Assembly (NCBI GenBank): GCA_963677825.2
Contig: CAXXEF010000001.1
Span: forward strand, 992,001 to 1,056,000
Direction of reading: 5' to 3'
DNA length: 64,000 bases
Source of the DNA: Sporobacter sp963677825
Lineage (GTDB): Bacteria; Bacillota; Clostridia; Oscillospirales; Oscillospiraceae
Positions 8,454 through 17,177 of the stretch are shown in pieces. Both the position numbers and the translations under genes were made by a program. Under the pieces are notes generated by a model that saw only the letters and a program-made list of their open reading frames with translations, had not been told where the DNA came from and did no database searches. Every line of letters starts with the position of its first letter. Within the stretch, counting starts at the first letter, position 1.

Positions 8454-9110
8454 ATGAAAAAACGATCTGCTGTTATTCTTGTACTGATCCTGATCATCGC
8501 GCTGCTGACTGCATCCGGCTGCGCCGGCAATCCGGCGACGTCGCCGTCAATTTCGCCGTCCATCTCGGCCTCACCTTCGCCGAGCGAAACGGCAAGCCCG
8601 TCTCCCTCTCCGTCACCCAGTCCGTCACCGTCACCGTCGCCGTCACCGACACCGTCGGAAGAGCCGTCACCCAGTCCGTCCGACGGTTTTGATCCGATGC
8701 TGGACGACGGCCTCGGCCAGCTGCGTCTGGGCATGTCGGAGGACGACGTGATGGCCGCCATGGGTCCCCCGGACGAGACGAGCGAACCTGCTCTGTGGGA
8801 GGCCGATGGTGAGTATCACAAAACCTGGCGGTATTACTCGGAAAATCTGGTCGTCGACCTATCCAGCGACGGAACGACGTATACGATTTTCAGCCTGTTC
8901 GTTCAGGGCACCAGCTCTCTGGAAACGACGCGCGGTATCGCCATCGGCTCGACAGAAGCGGAAGTACTCGCAGCGTATGACGACGTTTACAATGCTGAGC
9001 AAAGCGAGCTGTTCAGCGCCATCGTGCTCGGCTCGATGTACGGCGGCACGGTAATCTACACAATGGACGGGCTCGTCTACTCGATCTTCATCGGTCCGTC
9101 GGCGGAGTAA
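8454..9110 (+). CDS. Lipoprotein with Ser/Pro-rich linker and a duplicated SmpA/BamE-like motif
   Basis: The 218-residue product has a lipoprotein signal (KKRSAVILVLILIIALLTAS followed by GCAG, lipidated Cys at about residue 24), a low-complexity linker of some 50 residues made of Ser-Pro repeats (roughly 8530-8690, cell-wall-spanning type), and a C-terminal globular part. That part contains two similar segments, LRLGMSEDDVMAAMGPPDE and IAIGSTEAEVLAAYDDVY, each resembling the short G-x-S/T-xx-[DE]-V-xx helix turn of SmpA/OmlA-like and other outer-envelope modules. It lies 58 bp after the SLH protein gene with its own AAGGAGG ribosome site, so the two are probably co-expressed at the cell surface. 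Function unknown. Confidence 0.8.
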   Translation: MKKRSAVILVLILIIALLTASGCAGNPATSPSISPSISASPSPSETASPSPSPSPSPSPSPSPSPTPSEEPSPSPSDGFDPMLDDGLGQLRLGMSEDDVMAAMGPPDETSEPALWEADGEYHKTWRYYSENLVVDLSSDGTTYTIFSLFVQGTSSLETTRGIAIGSTEAEVLAAYDDVYNAEQSELFSAIVLGSMYGGTVIYTMDGLVYSIFIGPSAE

Positions 9111-9122
9111 TCAACCACAACA

Positions 9123-9153
9123 AAGAAGCGTGCCGTTTGGCACGCTTCTTTTC
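9123..9153. terminator. Bidirectional intrinsic terminator
   Basis: A 12-bp stem (AAGAAGCGTGCC / GGCACGCTTCTT) with a GTTT loop and a T-rich 3' side, placed between the convergent lipoprotein and glycosyltransferase genes. Confidence 0.88.
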
Positions 9154-9161
9154 TTGCGCTT

Positions 9162-11129
9162 TTATTGGAACAGACCCGTCAGATCGTAGAGCGTTCCTGT
9201 TTTGTATACCTCACCGCCCCACACCGTCGGTTCGATTACCGCGCCGTTTTGCTCTACCCATCGCGCTATCTCGCTTTTGTCCGTTATGGCAATCCAATAA
9301 TATTGGAGCTGACCGGATTCGACAAGCGACATAAATCCTTCAAGGTCGAGTACATCGTCATTACCGGCAAAGCCGCCAAGCGCCATGATGGACACGTCAT
9401 ACTCCAGCATAACCGGTCCGGCAATGTTCGCGTTCGGTACCGCGACGAGCCATCGCGCGCCGATATCATGCTCAACAAGATAACGCACCAAATTGTCCGG
9501 CAGGCTTGACCCGAGCCTGATATTTAGCTGCACCGGCGGCGCGCCGTCGTTCTGGTGGTTGCCGTCTGAATTCGGCATCTGGTACGGTCTATCCGCGTTG
9601 TTGTCTGGACGGACGCCGCCGTCTTGTGCGTAAGGTCTGTTTGCAGTTTGTGACAGCCAGGCCGTCGGCACGACGTTATTGCGCGCCTCAAAACTCGTCA
9701 TAACGCTCCATACGCCCGGCGTCACGAGTATTGCCAGAAGTCCGACGGCGACTACTGCTTTGAAAATCGGCTTGTCTTCACGCTTAAGCCGCTTCACTGC
9801 AATCAGTCCGCCGATGGCCAACGCGCTTATCGTCGCGATGATCGGGACGAGCACGCGTGCCTGATCGGGATAATACGCGGAGAGTATATAGATCTCCACC
9901 CCGGCAGATACGGCAAATAAGATCGGCAGCGCGAGGTTCATCCAGCGGTTTCTGCCCGTTTCGCCGTCACGGGCGAACAGGCGCATCGCCTCACGTACGG
10001 CGATGGCGGCAAGCGCCGCAATGACCGGCGCGAGCATGATGAGATAATACCGATGGAAAAACTGCGCGACGCTGAAAAATACAACCATCGGCGCGAGCAG
10101 ACCGCCCCATAGCAATAGCTGACGCAGCACGCCGCGTCGCGCGTCTTTATCTTTTTCCGTCAGTGTGCGATAAAGCAGCGCGAGCAGGCCAAGCAGCGCC
10201 GATACGAGCAGCCAGCTGGCCTGCGCGGCCATGTCGGCGTTGAAAAGGCGCAACACGCCGACGTCGCCCCCCTCGTTCGGCGCACCGCCGTTCATCGTCG
10301 TAAGCGACGATACCATCCCTGAGCCGGCGCCGCCGCGGACGGCGCCAAGCAGACGCGACAAGCCGTTATAACCCAGCGCAAGCTCGATGGCCGAATTTGT
10401 CTGGCTGCTGCCGATATACGGCCGGCTGTCCGCCGGTGTCAGATCAACAATCACGCACCACGACAGCGATAGGATGAGCAGCACCCCCGTCGCGACGGCG
10501 AGATGCCACAGGCGCGTAGTCCATTTTGTTTTCGCCGTGAAAAAGTAAACGAGATAGATCGCCGGTAAGTATAAAAATGCCTGCAGCATCTTGATGTTGA
10601 ACCCGACGCCAATAAGCGCCGCCGCTAGAATCAGATGTTTCAGGCTGCCCTTCTCTGCCGCGATAACCGCTGCCCAAACCGCCAGCAGACATACGAGCAC
10701 GAGCGACGCGTCAAGGTTGTTCGTCCGTGTGGCAGCGACGAAAATCGGCGTCAGCGCGAGCATCAGCGCGGCTAAAAGGCCTGTCGGCTCGCCGAAATAT
10801 CGTGCAACGAGCTTATACAACACAAAAACGCTCGCGATCGAGCATAAGATCCCCGGGAGCGCGAGACTCCAGCCATGTACCCCGAATATAAGTCCGAACA
10901 GGCATTGGAGCCAGAAGCCAAGCGCCGGCTTATCGACGGTGATGAATCCGCCGGGGTCAAACGATGCGTAAAAGAAGTTGTGCCAGCTCGTCAGCATGCT
11001 GCTGACGGTCGCGGTATAATACGCGTTGCCGTCGCCGATCTTGCCGATGCGGTTAAACAGCAGTACCGCCGTCAGCATCAGGATCAATCCGAGCAGGATG
11101 TTGTTTCTATGTCTTTTTATCCACGCCAT
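9162..11129 (-). CDS. GT39-type (ArnT/PMT-like) membrane glycosyltransferase
   Basis: The 655-residue protein has about a dozen hydrophobic segments. After the first membrane helix it has an extracytoplasmic loop with acidic residues (GKIGDGNAYYTATVSS) and a FITVDKPALGFWLQ segment that corresponds to the DKPP motif of ArnT and protein O-mannosyltransferases. Such enzymes move a sugar from a polyprenyl-phosphate carrier to a lipid, protein or wall polymer outside the membrane. A soluble C-terminal portion (about the last 150 residues) follows the membrane region. I choose MAWIKRHRNN at 11129 because of the AAGGGG ribosome site; an upstream ATG at 11216 lies inside the preceding terminator. It stands alone, separated by terminators on both sides. 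Confidence 0.82.
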   Translation of the reverse strand: MAWIKRHRNNILLGLILMLTAVLLFNRIGKIGDGNAYYTATVSSMLTSWHNFFYASFDPGGFITVDKPALGFWLQCLFGLIFGVHGWSLALPGILCSIASVFVLYKLVARYFGEPTGLLAALMLALTPIFVAATRTNNLDASLVLVCLLAVWAAVIAAEKGSLKHLILAAALIGVGFNIKMLQAFLYLPAIYLVYFFTAKTKWTTRLWHLAVATGVLLILSLSWCVIVDLTPADSRPYIGSSQTNSAIELALGYNGLSRLLGAVRGGAGSGMVSSLTTMNGGAPNEGGDVGVLRLFNADMAAQASWLLVSALLGLLALLYRTLTEKDKDARRGVLRQLLLWGGLLAPMVVFFSVAQFFHRYYLIMLAPVIAALAAIAVREAMRLFARDGETGRNRWMNLALPILFAVSAGVEIYILSAYYPDQARVLVPIIATISALAIGGLIAVKRLKREDKPIFKAVVAVGLLAILVTPGVWSVMTSFEARNNVVPTAWLSQTANRPYAQDGGVRPDNNADRPYQMPNSDGNHQNDGAPPVQLNIRLGSSLPDNLVRYLVEHDIGARWLVAVPNANIAGPVMLEYDVSIMALGGFAGNDDVLDLEGFMSLVESGQLQYYWIAITDKSEIARWVEQNGAVIEPTVWGGEVYKTGTLYDLTGLFQ

Positions 11130-11147
11130 ATTTTTCCCCTTTTCAGA

Positions 11148-11194
11148 AAAGGCGTGCCGATACGATCTACAACAGATCGCGACGGCACGCCTTT
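11148..11194 (-). terminator. Long-stem terminator after the histidine kinase gene
   Basis: Outer stem AAAGGCGTGCCG / CGGCACGCCTTT (11148-11159 and 11183-11194) encloses a second stem CGATCT / AGATCG, followed on the minus strand by TTTTCTG. It sits just upstream of the glycosyltransferase ribosome site. Confidence 0.8.
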
Positions 11195-11282
11195 GCGTAT
11201 CCATCACGGTAACCATATGGCAATCGCATGTATTCCATATGAATAAACTATGGCAAAAGTATGACTTTTTCTTCTTTACCCG

Positions 11283-12812
11283 TCACTGCGGTGTCTGTTC
11301 GTCCTGTCCTGATGCCATGTTTGGATCAAGCGGCGCGGCAGACGTTACCGGCGGCAAGACCGGCGCTGGCATCGGCGCAGACGGCAGCACCAGCGTGATG
11401 CGCGTGCCGATGCCCTCACGGCTGAGCACCTCGAGGTGCCCGTCGTGCCGGGCGACGATCCATTTGGCAATCGATAGGCCGAGCCCGGCGCCGCCCGTCG
11501 CGCGGGCGCGTGACTCGTCGGCGCGGTAGAATCGCTCAAAGATGTGCGGTACGATCTCCGGCGCAATGCCGATCCCGTCGTCACGCACACTCAGCGCCGC
11601 CATACCGCCTGCCGCTTCGGATACCAGCGTGATTGTGCCGCCCGCGTCTGTATACTTGACGGCATTGTCCACGAGAATCCGCAGCGCCTGCTTGATGAGC
11701 GCCTTGTCGGCCCGGATGTATGTGTCGGTAGCCTTGAGCCGGAATTCGTGCGAGGCGTCGATCATTTTCGTTTCGGCATATACCTCCGCGGCCAGCTCAG
11801 CGAGATTGAACGACTCGGTCTGCAGCACAATCGTGTCGTTGTCGCCGCGCGCGAGGAATAACAGCTGCTCAACCAGCTCTTTCATGTTCGCGGCTTCTTC
11901 TTTAATCGCGCTGATGGACTCCTGAAGCGTCTTTTCGTCGTTTTTACCCCAGCGGTCGAGGAGGTTTGCATACCCCTGAATGACAGAAATCGGCGTACGC
12001 AGCTCGTGCGACGCGTCCGATACGAAGCGCACCTGCGCCCGGTAAGACGCGTTGATGCGGTCGAGCATACTGTTGATGGCACGTGCAAGATTTTTCAGCT
12101 CCGATTGCGTCTCGTCAACCGAGATGCGCGTATCAAGCCGCGCGGCGTTGATGTTTTCGAGTTTCCCGGCCAGCGCCTGCATTTTTTCAGGGTCAAGCTG
12201 TCCGGACACCGCATTCAGCGTCTGCGCGGCGCGCGTAAACTCCGTGATCGGGTCGAGCATGCGACGCACCATGCGCCGATCTTTCCCGGCGCGTGTCAGT
12301 AAAATCAAAAGCTCCAGCACCACAAGCACAATGAAGCCGATGCGGAATAACCTCATAAACGAGCCGAGCGCGACGGATATACGGTAAATCGCGTCGTCTT
12401 GGGAGAAATAGACGTCATAATGCAGCAGATCCATCGTCCTGGACCGCGCCGGGGCGTCTTCATACACAAAGGTGACGTCGCGATACGCGTTTTGCGTCAG
12501 CGGCGGTAAAAGCGCCGAGTACGGCATTGTCACAGTCACACCCTTTGGTCCTTCCACCGTAACAACGTCAACCGGCGCGAGCGCCATCCACTGCTGCGCC
12601 GTTTCCTCCGGTGCGCCGACTTCACTTAAAATCCCCGCCGCTTTAGCAGCGGTGCTCTCGCTGTAGATGACGAGCAGCACCCCTGTCATAAGGCAAAGCA
12701 AAATATCCAGGACAATGAAGATGCTCAGCAGCCTTCCAAAAATCCTGGAGCTTATTTTTCGTTCAATTGATGTGCGGACTTTACCGGATTCCGCCGTTTT
12801 TTTATCACTCAT
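11283..12812 (-). CDS. Sensor histidine kinase (OmpR-class partner, HAMP-type)
   Basis: The 509-residue membrane kinase has two transmembrane helices (about residues 28-50 and 155-173) enclosing an extracellular sensor segment of about 100 residues, a HAMP-like linker, a dimerisation domain with phospho-histidine His269 (FVSDASHELRTPISVIQGY) and an ATPase domain with N box DNAVKYTDAGG, G1 VRDDGIGIAP, F box FERFYRAD and G2 GGAGLGLSIA. Its start overlaps the response regulator stop by 8 bp, so the pair is translationally coupled. The C-terminal tail is Pro/Ala-rich. The stimulus is unknown; the adjacent envelope genes suggest cell-surface sensing, which is only an inference from context. Confidence 0.93.
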   Translation of the reverse strand: MSDKKTAESGKVRTSIERKISSRIFGRLLSIFIVLDILLCLMTGVLLVIYSESTAAKAAGILSEVGAPEETAQQWMALAPVDVVTVEGPKGVTVTMPYSALLPPLTQNAYRDVTFVYEDAPARSRTMDLLHYDVYFSQDDAIYRISVALGSFMRLFRIGFIVLVVLELLILLTRAGKDRRMVRRMLDPITEFTRAAQTLNAVSGQLDPEKMQALAGKLENINAARLDTRISVDETQSELKNLARAINSMLDRINASYRAQVRFVSDASHELRTPISVIQGYANLLDRWGKNDEKTLQESISAIKEEAANMKELVEQLLFLARGDNDTIVLQTESFNLAELAAEVYAETKMIDASHEFRLKATDTYIRADKALIKQALRILVDNAVKYTDAGGTITLVSEAAGGMAALSVRDDGIGIAPEIVPHIFERFYRADESRARATGGAGLGLSIAKWIVARHDGHLEVLSREGIGTRITLVLPSAPMPAPVLPPVTSAAPLDPNMASGQDEQTPQ

Positions 12813-13482
12813 CTTTAATCACATACCCGACACCGCGCACTGTATGAATCAGCTTAATGCTGAACACCTCGTCGATTTTTCCGCGGAGAAAGCGGATATA
12901 GACATCGACCGTGTTCGTGCCGCCGTCAAAATCAAAATCCCAGACGTTTTCCATCAGTGCGTCGCGCGTTACAACGATGCCCTTGTTTTTCAGTAAATAA
13001 TGCAGCAGGTCAAACTCCCGCTTCGTCAGCTCGACGGGTGCATCCCCGACGGTAACGGTGCGGCTTGGCACGTCGAGCCGCACGGACGACGCCGTGAGGA
13101 CCTCGCCCGCGTCGCGGCCGCCGCTCTTGCGCAGCGCCGTCCGGATGCGTGCGAGCAGCTCCTCGATTGCGAACGGTTTGGTGATATAATCGTCCGCGCC
13201 GAGGTCAAGTCCGGCGACCTTGTCGCCGACGCTGTCGCGTGCGGTGAGCATAATAACAGGCACGTCGACGCTGCGGCGCAAACGCCGCAGCACCTCCATC
13301 CCGTTAAGTCCGGGCAGCATGATGTCAAGCAAAACGAGATCGAATCGTCCGTTTTGCGCGAGCTCAAAGCCCTCGCGCCCGTCGAACGCCTTGGTGACGG
13401 CATAGCCCTCGTAGGTCAGCTCCAGCTCGACGAACCGTGCGAGCTTCTCTTCGTCTTCGATCAGCAATATTTTAGCGCCCAT
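12805..13482 (-). CDS. OmpR/PhoB-family response regulator
   Basis: The 225-residue regulator has a receiver domain with the acidic pair in LLIEDEE, phospho-acceptor Asp53 (LVLLDIMLPG), LTARDS and the KPF lysine, then a winged-helix DNA-binding domain (LTKREFDLLHYLLKN, NTVDVYIRFLRGKID). I start it at MGAKILL (13482) behind TTGGAGG rather than the longer reading from 13506. It is the first gene of a two-component operon with the histidine kinase. It lies 41 bp after a DUF4342 gene and may be read through from it. Confidence 0.94.
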   Translation of the reverse strand: MGAKILLIEDEEKLARFVELELTYEGYAVTKAFDGREGFELAQNGRFDLVLLDIMLPGLNGMEVLRRLRRSVDVPVIMLTARDSVGDKVAGLDLGADDYITKPFAIEELLARIRTALRKSGGRDAGEVLTASSVRLDVPSRTVTVGDAPVELTKREFDLLHYLLKNKGIVVTRDALMENVWDFDFDGGTNTVDVYIRFLRGKIDEVFSIKLIHTVRGVGYVIKDE

Positions 13483-13523
13483 ACCGTCCTCCAAGTTTTG
13501 CTGCACCGGTCGTGCCTCAGCAA

Positions 13524-14072
13524 TTAGTTCTTGCCGTTTTGATCGTTGGTGAAGTTCTTCTTGATATCCTCCGCTGTATCTGTCGCCCCGTCCATGGTTT
13601 TGTTGACCTGATCGGTACCCAGTTCCTTGCCACGGATACTATAGCGGAAACCGAAGAATAAGCTGATAAGAATCAGCGGTACGACGACCCAGAAGAAGAA
13701 AATCAACAGTAATACAAACGCCGTGATCGGACAGGCAAATATCTCGTCGCTGTTTTTTTCAGCCACCAGATGATTCGTGTTGCCGATGCGAAACAGTTTC
13801 ATTAAGAAGCGTCCGAATTTGTGCATCATGTCGCCGAACGAACCTTCGTGCCGATGGTTTTCGCCGTCCGGAACGGGTTCGGGCACATCGGGCTGCGCGC
13901 CTTGGCTGGTGTAGTAGCCACCGCCTGCCGGTGCGTTGACTTTACCCTGCTTTTCAAGATAGATGATCGCCTCAAGCAGATCGCCGTCGCACGCTTCAAG
14001 CGCCACTTTGGCTTCTTCAAAGCTCACATTTGCTTTCTCGCGCAGTTTTTCAACTTGTTCCAGTGTAATCAT
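13524..14072 (-). CDS. DUF4342-type protein with UBA-like N-terminus and membrane segment
   Basis: The 182-residue protein opens with a three-helix UBA/TS-N-like domain (ITLEQVEKLREKANVSFEEA, then ALEACDGDLLEAIIYLEKQGK), the fold used by EF-Ts to contact partners. A flexible Gly/Pro linker follows, then a DUF4342-like segment and a strongly hydrophobic stretch (FVLLLIFFFWVVVPLILISL) with a charged cytoplasmic tail. Function is not established for this family. It is upstream of and in line with the response regulator, so it may be part of the same stress or envelope operon. About 250 bp upstream (14073-14326) hold no gene; I see only AT-rich sequence and no strong promoter. Confidence 0.75.
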   Translation of the reverse strand: MITLEQVEKLREKANVSFEEAKVALEACDGDLLEAIIYLEKQGKVNAPAGGGYYTSQGAQPDVPEPVPDGENHRHEGSFGDMMHKFGRFLMKLFRIGNTNHLVAEKNSDEIFACPITAFVLLLIFFFWVVVPLILISLFFGFRYSIRGKELGTDQVNKTMDGATDTAEDIKKNFTNDQNGKN

Positions 14073-14326
14073 AATTAAAGCCCCCTTTAGCAGCTGTTTG
14101 ATCTGTGATGAATCTAGATTAGCAAATAAGCTTTAAAGCACACTATCGTCCCCATTAAAACAGCATTAAAAGGTGTTTTCTCTTTTTTCATATTACAGGC
14201 CGTACCGCCGTGTGTCAACGTCCGCCACGCGTTTCAACTGTTGCCATTGGTGGTATGATGGTTTATGATAACAATAACGTAAAACGGCAGATTTAGGAAT
14301 CCTGCCGGCTCAAGGATGGACAGCGC

Positions 14327-15040
14327 ATGGAAAAGGACAAAAAGATCAAGGTTCGTGTTCGCGGCCCGTATCTCGTTACGGGCGGTGTGCCGATTACGGA
14401 AAAGCGCATCGTGCATAAAATAGGCCGCTACGAATACGAGGACGGCCGCCCGCTCGAACAAAAGCAGACGTATCTTCTGTGCCGGTGCGGCCAGACAAGT
14501 ACGCCGCCGTTTTGTGACGGCTCGCACGCCCAAGCCGGCTTCGACGCGCACGAAACGGCCGACATGTCGCCGTACGCTGAGCGTGCCGAGCTGCTGGAAG
14601 GCCCCGGTATCGACCTGCTCGACGACGGACGGTGCGCTTTTGCGCGCTTTTGCCACCGGCACGGCAGCGATGTGTGGGAGCTCACCGAAGAGTCCGACAA
14701 GGACGCCAAGCGTGAAGACGCGATTATCGCCGCGTCTGAGTGCCCGTCCGGACGGCTGACGGCGGTGACAAAATCCGGTGAGCACATCGAGCCGCCGCTG
14801 GAGCCGGGTATCGACGTACTGCAGGATCCCGGTCAGCGCGTCAGCGGCCCTTTGTTTGTGCGCGGCGGAATCGCCATCGAGTCGGATAGCGGAAAAACGT
14901 ATGAGATTCGCAACCGCGTGGCGCTATGCCGGTGCGGCAAGTCGGAGAACATGCCGTTTTGCGACGCCTCGCACATCGACGTCAGGTTTCGTGACGGGCA
15001 CGTCGGTGACGGGCGCGACGGCAAGAAGAACAATCCATAA
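14327..15040 (+). CDS. CDGSH-type iron-sulfur protein (two CDGSH motifs plus a Fer4_19-like segment)
   Basis: The 237-residue protein has a first CDGSH 2Fe-2S motif (CRCGQTSTPPFCDGSH) at about residues 50-65, a middle segment with spaced cysteines (DDGRCAFARFCHRHG and AASECPSGRLTAV) that matches the divergent 4Fe-4S Fer4_19/DUF1271 type, and a second CDGSH copy near the C-terminus (CRCGKSENMPFCDASH) in which the Gly is Ala. Proteins of this layout are probably redox or Fe-S transfer proteins; a specific partner is unknown. It is monocistronic with a terminator immediately after it. The start ATG at 14327 has a weak ribosome site. Confidence 0.9.
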   Translation: MEKDKKIKVRVRGPYLVTGGVPITEKRIVHKIGRYEYEDGRPLEQKQTYLLCRCGQTSTPPFCDGSHAQAGFDAHETADMSPYAERAELLEGPGIDLLDDGRCAFARFCHRHGSDVWELTEESDKDAKREDAIIAASECPSGRLTAVTKSGEHIEPPLEPGIDVLQDPGQRVSGPLFVRGGIAIESDSGKTYEIRNRVALCRCGKSENMPFCDASHIDVRFRDGHVGDGRDGKKNNP

Positions 15041-15044
15041 ATGT

Positions 15045-15070
15045 AAAACCGGCGTATTGACGCCGGTTTT
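15045..15070 (+). terminator. Terminator of the CDGSH gene
   Basis: 11-bp stem AAAACCGGCGT / ACGCCGGTTTT with a four-base loop, directly after the stop codon. Confidence 0.88.
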
Positions 15071-15123
15071 CCTGTATAAAAAAAAGAATCCCAGGGAATT
15101 TCACCCTGGTTCCGTCCGATTAT

Positions 15124-15198
15124 TTATTTTTCACTCGCGGAGTATTCTTCGTCTTTGAAGATCATGTCGTCGATGTCTTCACCGTGATAATGCTTCAT
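15124..15198 (-). CDS. Candidate 24-residue microprotein with a perfect Shine-Dalgarno
   Basis: A short minus-strand frame encodes MKHYHGEDIDDMIFK followed by DEEYSASEK. It has an optimal AAAGGAGG ribosome site eight bases before the ATG, and a plausible promoter (TTGCTT, 17 bp, TATGAT) some 30-60 bp upstream. The peptide is very acidic except for its His-rich N-terminus. I do not recognise it. A ribosome site this strong in front of a 25-codon frame in an otherwise gene-free 400-bp interval (15041-15448) argues that it is translated. It could be a regulatory leader, a secreted signal precursor or a small metal-binding peptide. Confidence 0.5.
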   Translation of the reverse strand: MKHYHGEDIDDMIFKDEEYSASEK

Positions 15199-15326
15199 GC
15201 ATATCCTCCTTTCCCTATTGAGTTATATACATCATACGCCTTTATTTTGTCGAAAGCAATAGAATTATTGTAAACATTATGTAAAATGTCTCAATAAATT
15301 CTAATTGTAACAATTCCCTTAAAATA

Positions 15327-15356
15327 AAGGCCCGCACTGGTATCGGTACGGGCCTT
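15327..15356 (-). terminator. Terminator downstream of the PAP2-like gene
   Basis: Stem AAGGCCCG / CGGGCCTT (15327-15334 and 15349-15356), followed on the minus strand by TTTATTTT. Confidence 0.75.
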
Positions 15357-15448
15357 CATCGTATAATGTTCATATTATGTTCATATTTATCGCATCCCGA
15401 CGCTCGACAACGCGGCGGTCAAGGTGATAAAATGAACGCGCCGAGCAC

Positions 15449-16039
15449 TCACGGATGATAGCCGATGACGATTAAGAACGCCAGCATCAACGCGTACGTC
15501 GGTACCGTTGTGCCAATGACGAGCTCGGTCTTGTCGTGCCGCTTCATAACAAGGCTCGCCCAGAAGACGGCGGCCAGCAGCAACAGTCCAAACAATATCC
15601 ACGGGCCGAGAAAATAGATCAGTGAAAAGATCGGCCCGGCCGCGCCGCAGGCATGTCCGCTGGCTTTGATTTTAAAGACCTTGTTGAGCAGCACAAGCAG
15701 CAGTCCGGAAAACAGATACGTCAGATAAATAATCAGCAGATAATCGGAAACCGGCAGAATAAGCGCCGAGATCAGCCCGAGCACGTAGCCGGCGCTGGCC
15801 ATGATCATCGCAAGTGTGCGCTGACCTTCGCGCCCTTTATCCTTGAAATACGGTACGATCGGCTGAAGCGGATAGCCGAGTATTGGTAATATAACTAAGA
15901 ATACGATCGCCAGCACGAGATTGAGCGGCGTACCGAAAAACTCTGCTTTTGTGATATACAAGATCACAAGCAGCATGAGTGCCATGACCGGCGGGACCGT
16001 CGCAATGCGGACGACCTTCGCCAGGCGCTGTTTGAACAT
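15449..16039 (-). CDS. PAP2-like integral membrane phosphatase, divergent
   Basis: The 196-residue protein has six or so hydrophobic helices. It contains KIKASGHACGAAGP, equivalent to the PSGH motif 2 of the PAP2 superfamily, and SLVMKRHDKTE, equivalent to the SRxxxxxHxxxD motif 3 with Glu in the last position. The N-terminal KxxxxxxRP motif is not obvious. Such proteins dephosphorylate lipid phosphates at the membrane surface. It starts 14 bp after the DegV gene with an excellent GGAGG ribosome site, so the two form an operon, which fits because DegV proteins bind fatty acids. The activity is inferred and less certain because of the altered motifs. Confidence 0.65.
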   Translation of the reverse strand: MFKQRLAKVVRIATVPPVMALMLLVILYITKAEFFGTPLNLVLAIVFLVILPILGYPLQPIVPYFKDKGREGQRTLAMIMASAGYVLGLISALILPVSDYLLIIYLTYLFSGLLLVLLNKVFKIKASGHACGAAGPIFSLIYFLGPWILFGLLLLAAVFWASLVMKRHDKTELVIGTTVPTYALMLAFLIVIGYHP

Positions 16040-16053
16040 GGTTCCTCCGTTTC

Positions 16054-16941
16054 TTATTCCAGGCGCTTGTCTCCCCAGAAAAACAGTGCGACGGTACCCG
16101 GCCCCGTATGCGAGCCGACAACTGTACCAATGCTGTTGATACGGATATCTCCGTCAATGTTCGGAAATTCCGATTTTACCAGCGCAGCGACCGTTTCGGC
16201 GTCCTCGAGACAGGCGGAGTGCGAAATAAAGCACCTACCGTTGTACCCGGTACCGAGATCGGCATGCTCGCGCATTTTAGAGACGATGGCGCGTACAACG
16301 TGCTTTTTCCCGCGGATTTTTTCGCGTGGGATCAGCGCGCCCTGATCGTTCATATTCATCAGCGGGCACATGTTGAGCAGCGTACCGATCGCCGCTGACG
16401 TCGAAGAAATGCGTCCGCCGCGTTTAAAGTGTGTCAAATCGGTTGAGAAAAACCAGTGGTGCAGATTGAGCTTGTTGGCTTCAATCCAATCGTAGACCTC
16501 GCCAATCGATTTACCGCTGTTTTTCATCTCCCAAGCCGTATCGATGAGCAGCCCGTAGCCGGACGACGCACCGAGCGAGTCGACGAGATAGAGTTTACTG
16601 TCCGGATACTTTTCGGAAAGCTCTTCCTGCGCGATGCGCGCAGAGTTGAATGTACCGGAAATACCCGAGGACATCTCAATATGCAATACGTCTATACCGT
16701 CAGCCAGATACGGCTCGAAAAAGCTGATAAACTGATCGACGTTGACCTGGCTCGTGACCGGCATGGCGCCGTCACTGATCTTCTTATAAAAATCCTCAAA
16801 AGAGATCGATTGCCCGAGATCATCGGGATAGACTGTACCGTTCATTTCAAAATGATAGCATACATACGAAATGTCTCGCTGGGCAAGGTAATCGGCCGGC
16901 ATGTCCGCCGTAGAGCTGCATGTTAATTTATAGTCCGCCAT
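16054..16941 (-). CDS. DegV family fatty-acid-binding protein
   Basis: The 295-residue protein opens MADYKLTCSSTADMPADYL and contains the family's lipid-binding core SSGISGTFNSARIA and a C-terminal GSHTGPGTVALFFWG. DegV/FakB proteins carry a fatty acid that the FakA kinase phosphorylates for incorporation into phospholipid. No fakA-like gene is nearby. The start at 16941 is supported by CTGGAGG; a longer reading to 17070 has no ribosome site. It is co-transcribed with the downstream PAP2-like membrane protein. Confidence 0.93.
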   Translation of the reverse strand: MADYKLTCSSTADMPADYLAQRDISYVCYHFEMNGTVYPDDLGQSISFEDFYKKISDGAMPVTSQVNVDQFISFFEPYLADGIDVLHIEMSSGISGTFNSARIAQEELSEKYPDSKLYLVDSLGASSGYGLLIDTAWEMKNSGKSIGEVYDWIEANKLNLHHWFFSTDLTHFKRGGRISSTSAAIGTLLNMCPLMNMNDQGALIPREKIRGKKHVVRAIVSKMREHADLGTGYNGRCFISHSACLEDAETVAALVKSEFPNIDGDIRINSIGTVVGSHTGPGTVALFFWGDKRLE

Positions 16942-17119
16942 ATGTGACCTCCAGATGATTTGTTGTACAACAGATCGGGCGGTTTTATCGTGCGCTCTAT
17001 GTATGCTCCGCCGCCCACCGTGCGTCGCGTTCGCACGAATCTGACTAATGTGATTATATCCAAAAACCACTTAAAAACCAACCTACTTTTTGCTTTTTTG
17101 ATTCTATTTTCGTCGATAC

Positions 17120-17162
17120 GCCGGTAGAATCTCGCCGGCAGAGTTCTACTGCCGGTAGAATC
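17120..17162. repeat. Repeated/palindromic operator candidate upstream of the XRE regulator gene
   Basis: GCCGGTAGAATC occurs twice in direct orientation (17120-17131 and 17151-17162), 31 bp (about three helical turns) apart. The second copy forms the palindrome TTCTAC-TGCCG-GTAGAA (17144-17160). The element ends 15 bp before the regulator's start codon, the expected place for an autoregulatory operator. Confidence 0.6.
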
Positions 17163-17177
17163 CCGTGGAGGTACGCT

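Noticed and set aside
8530..8700. CRISPR-like or tandem repeat array
   Set aside because: The repetition is the codon-level Ser-Pro linker of a lipoprotein, with no spacers.
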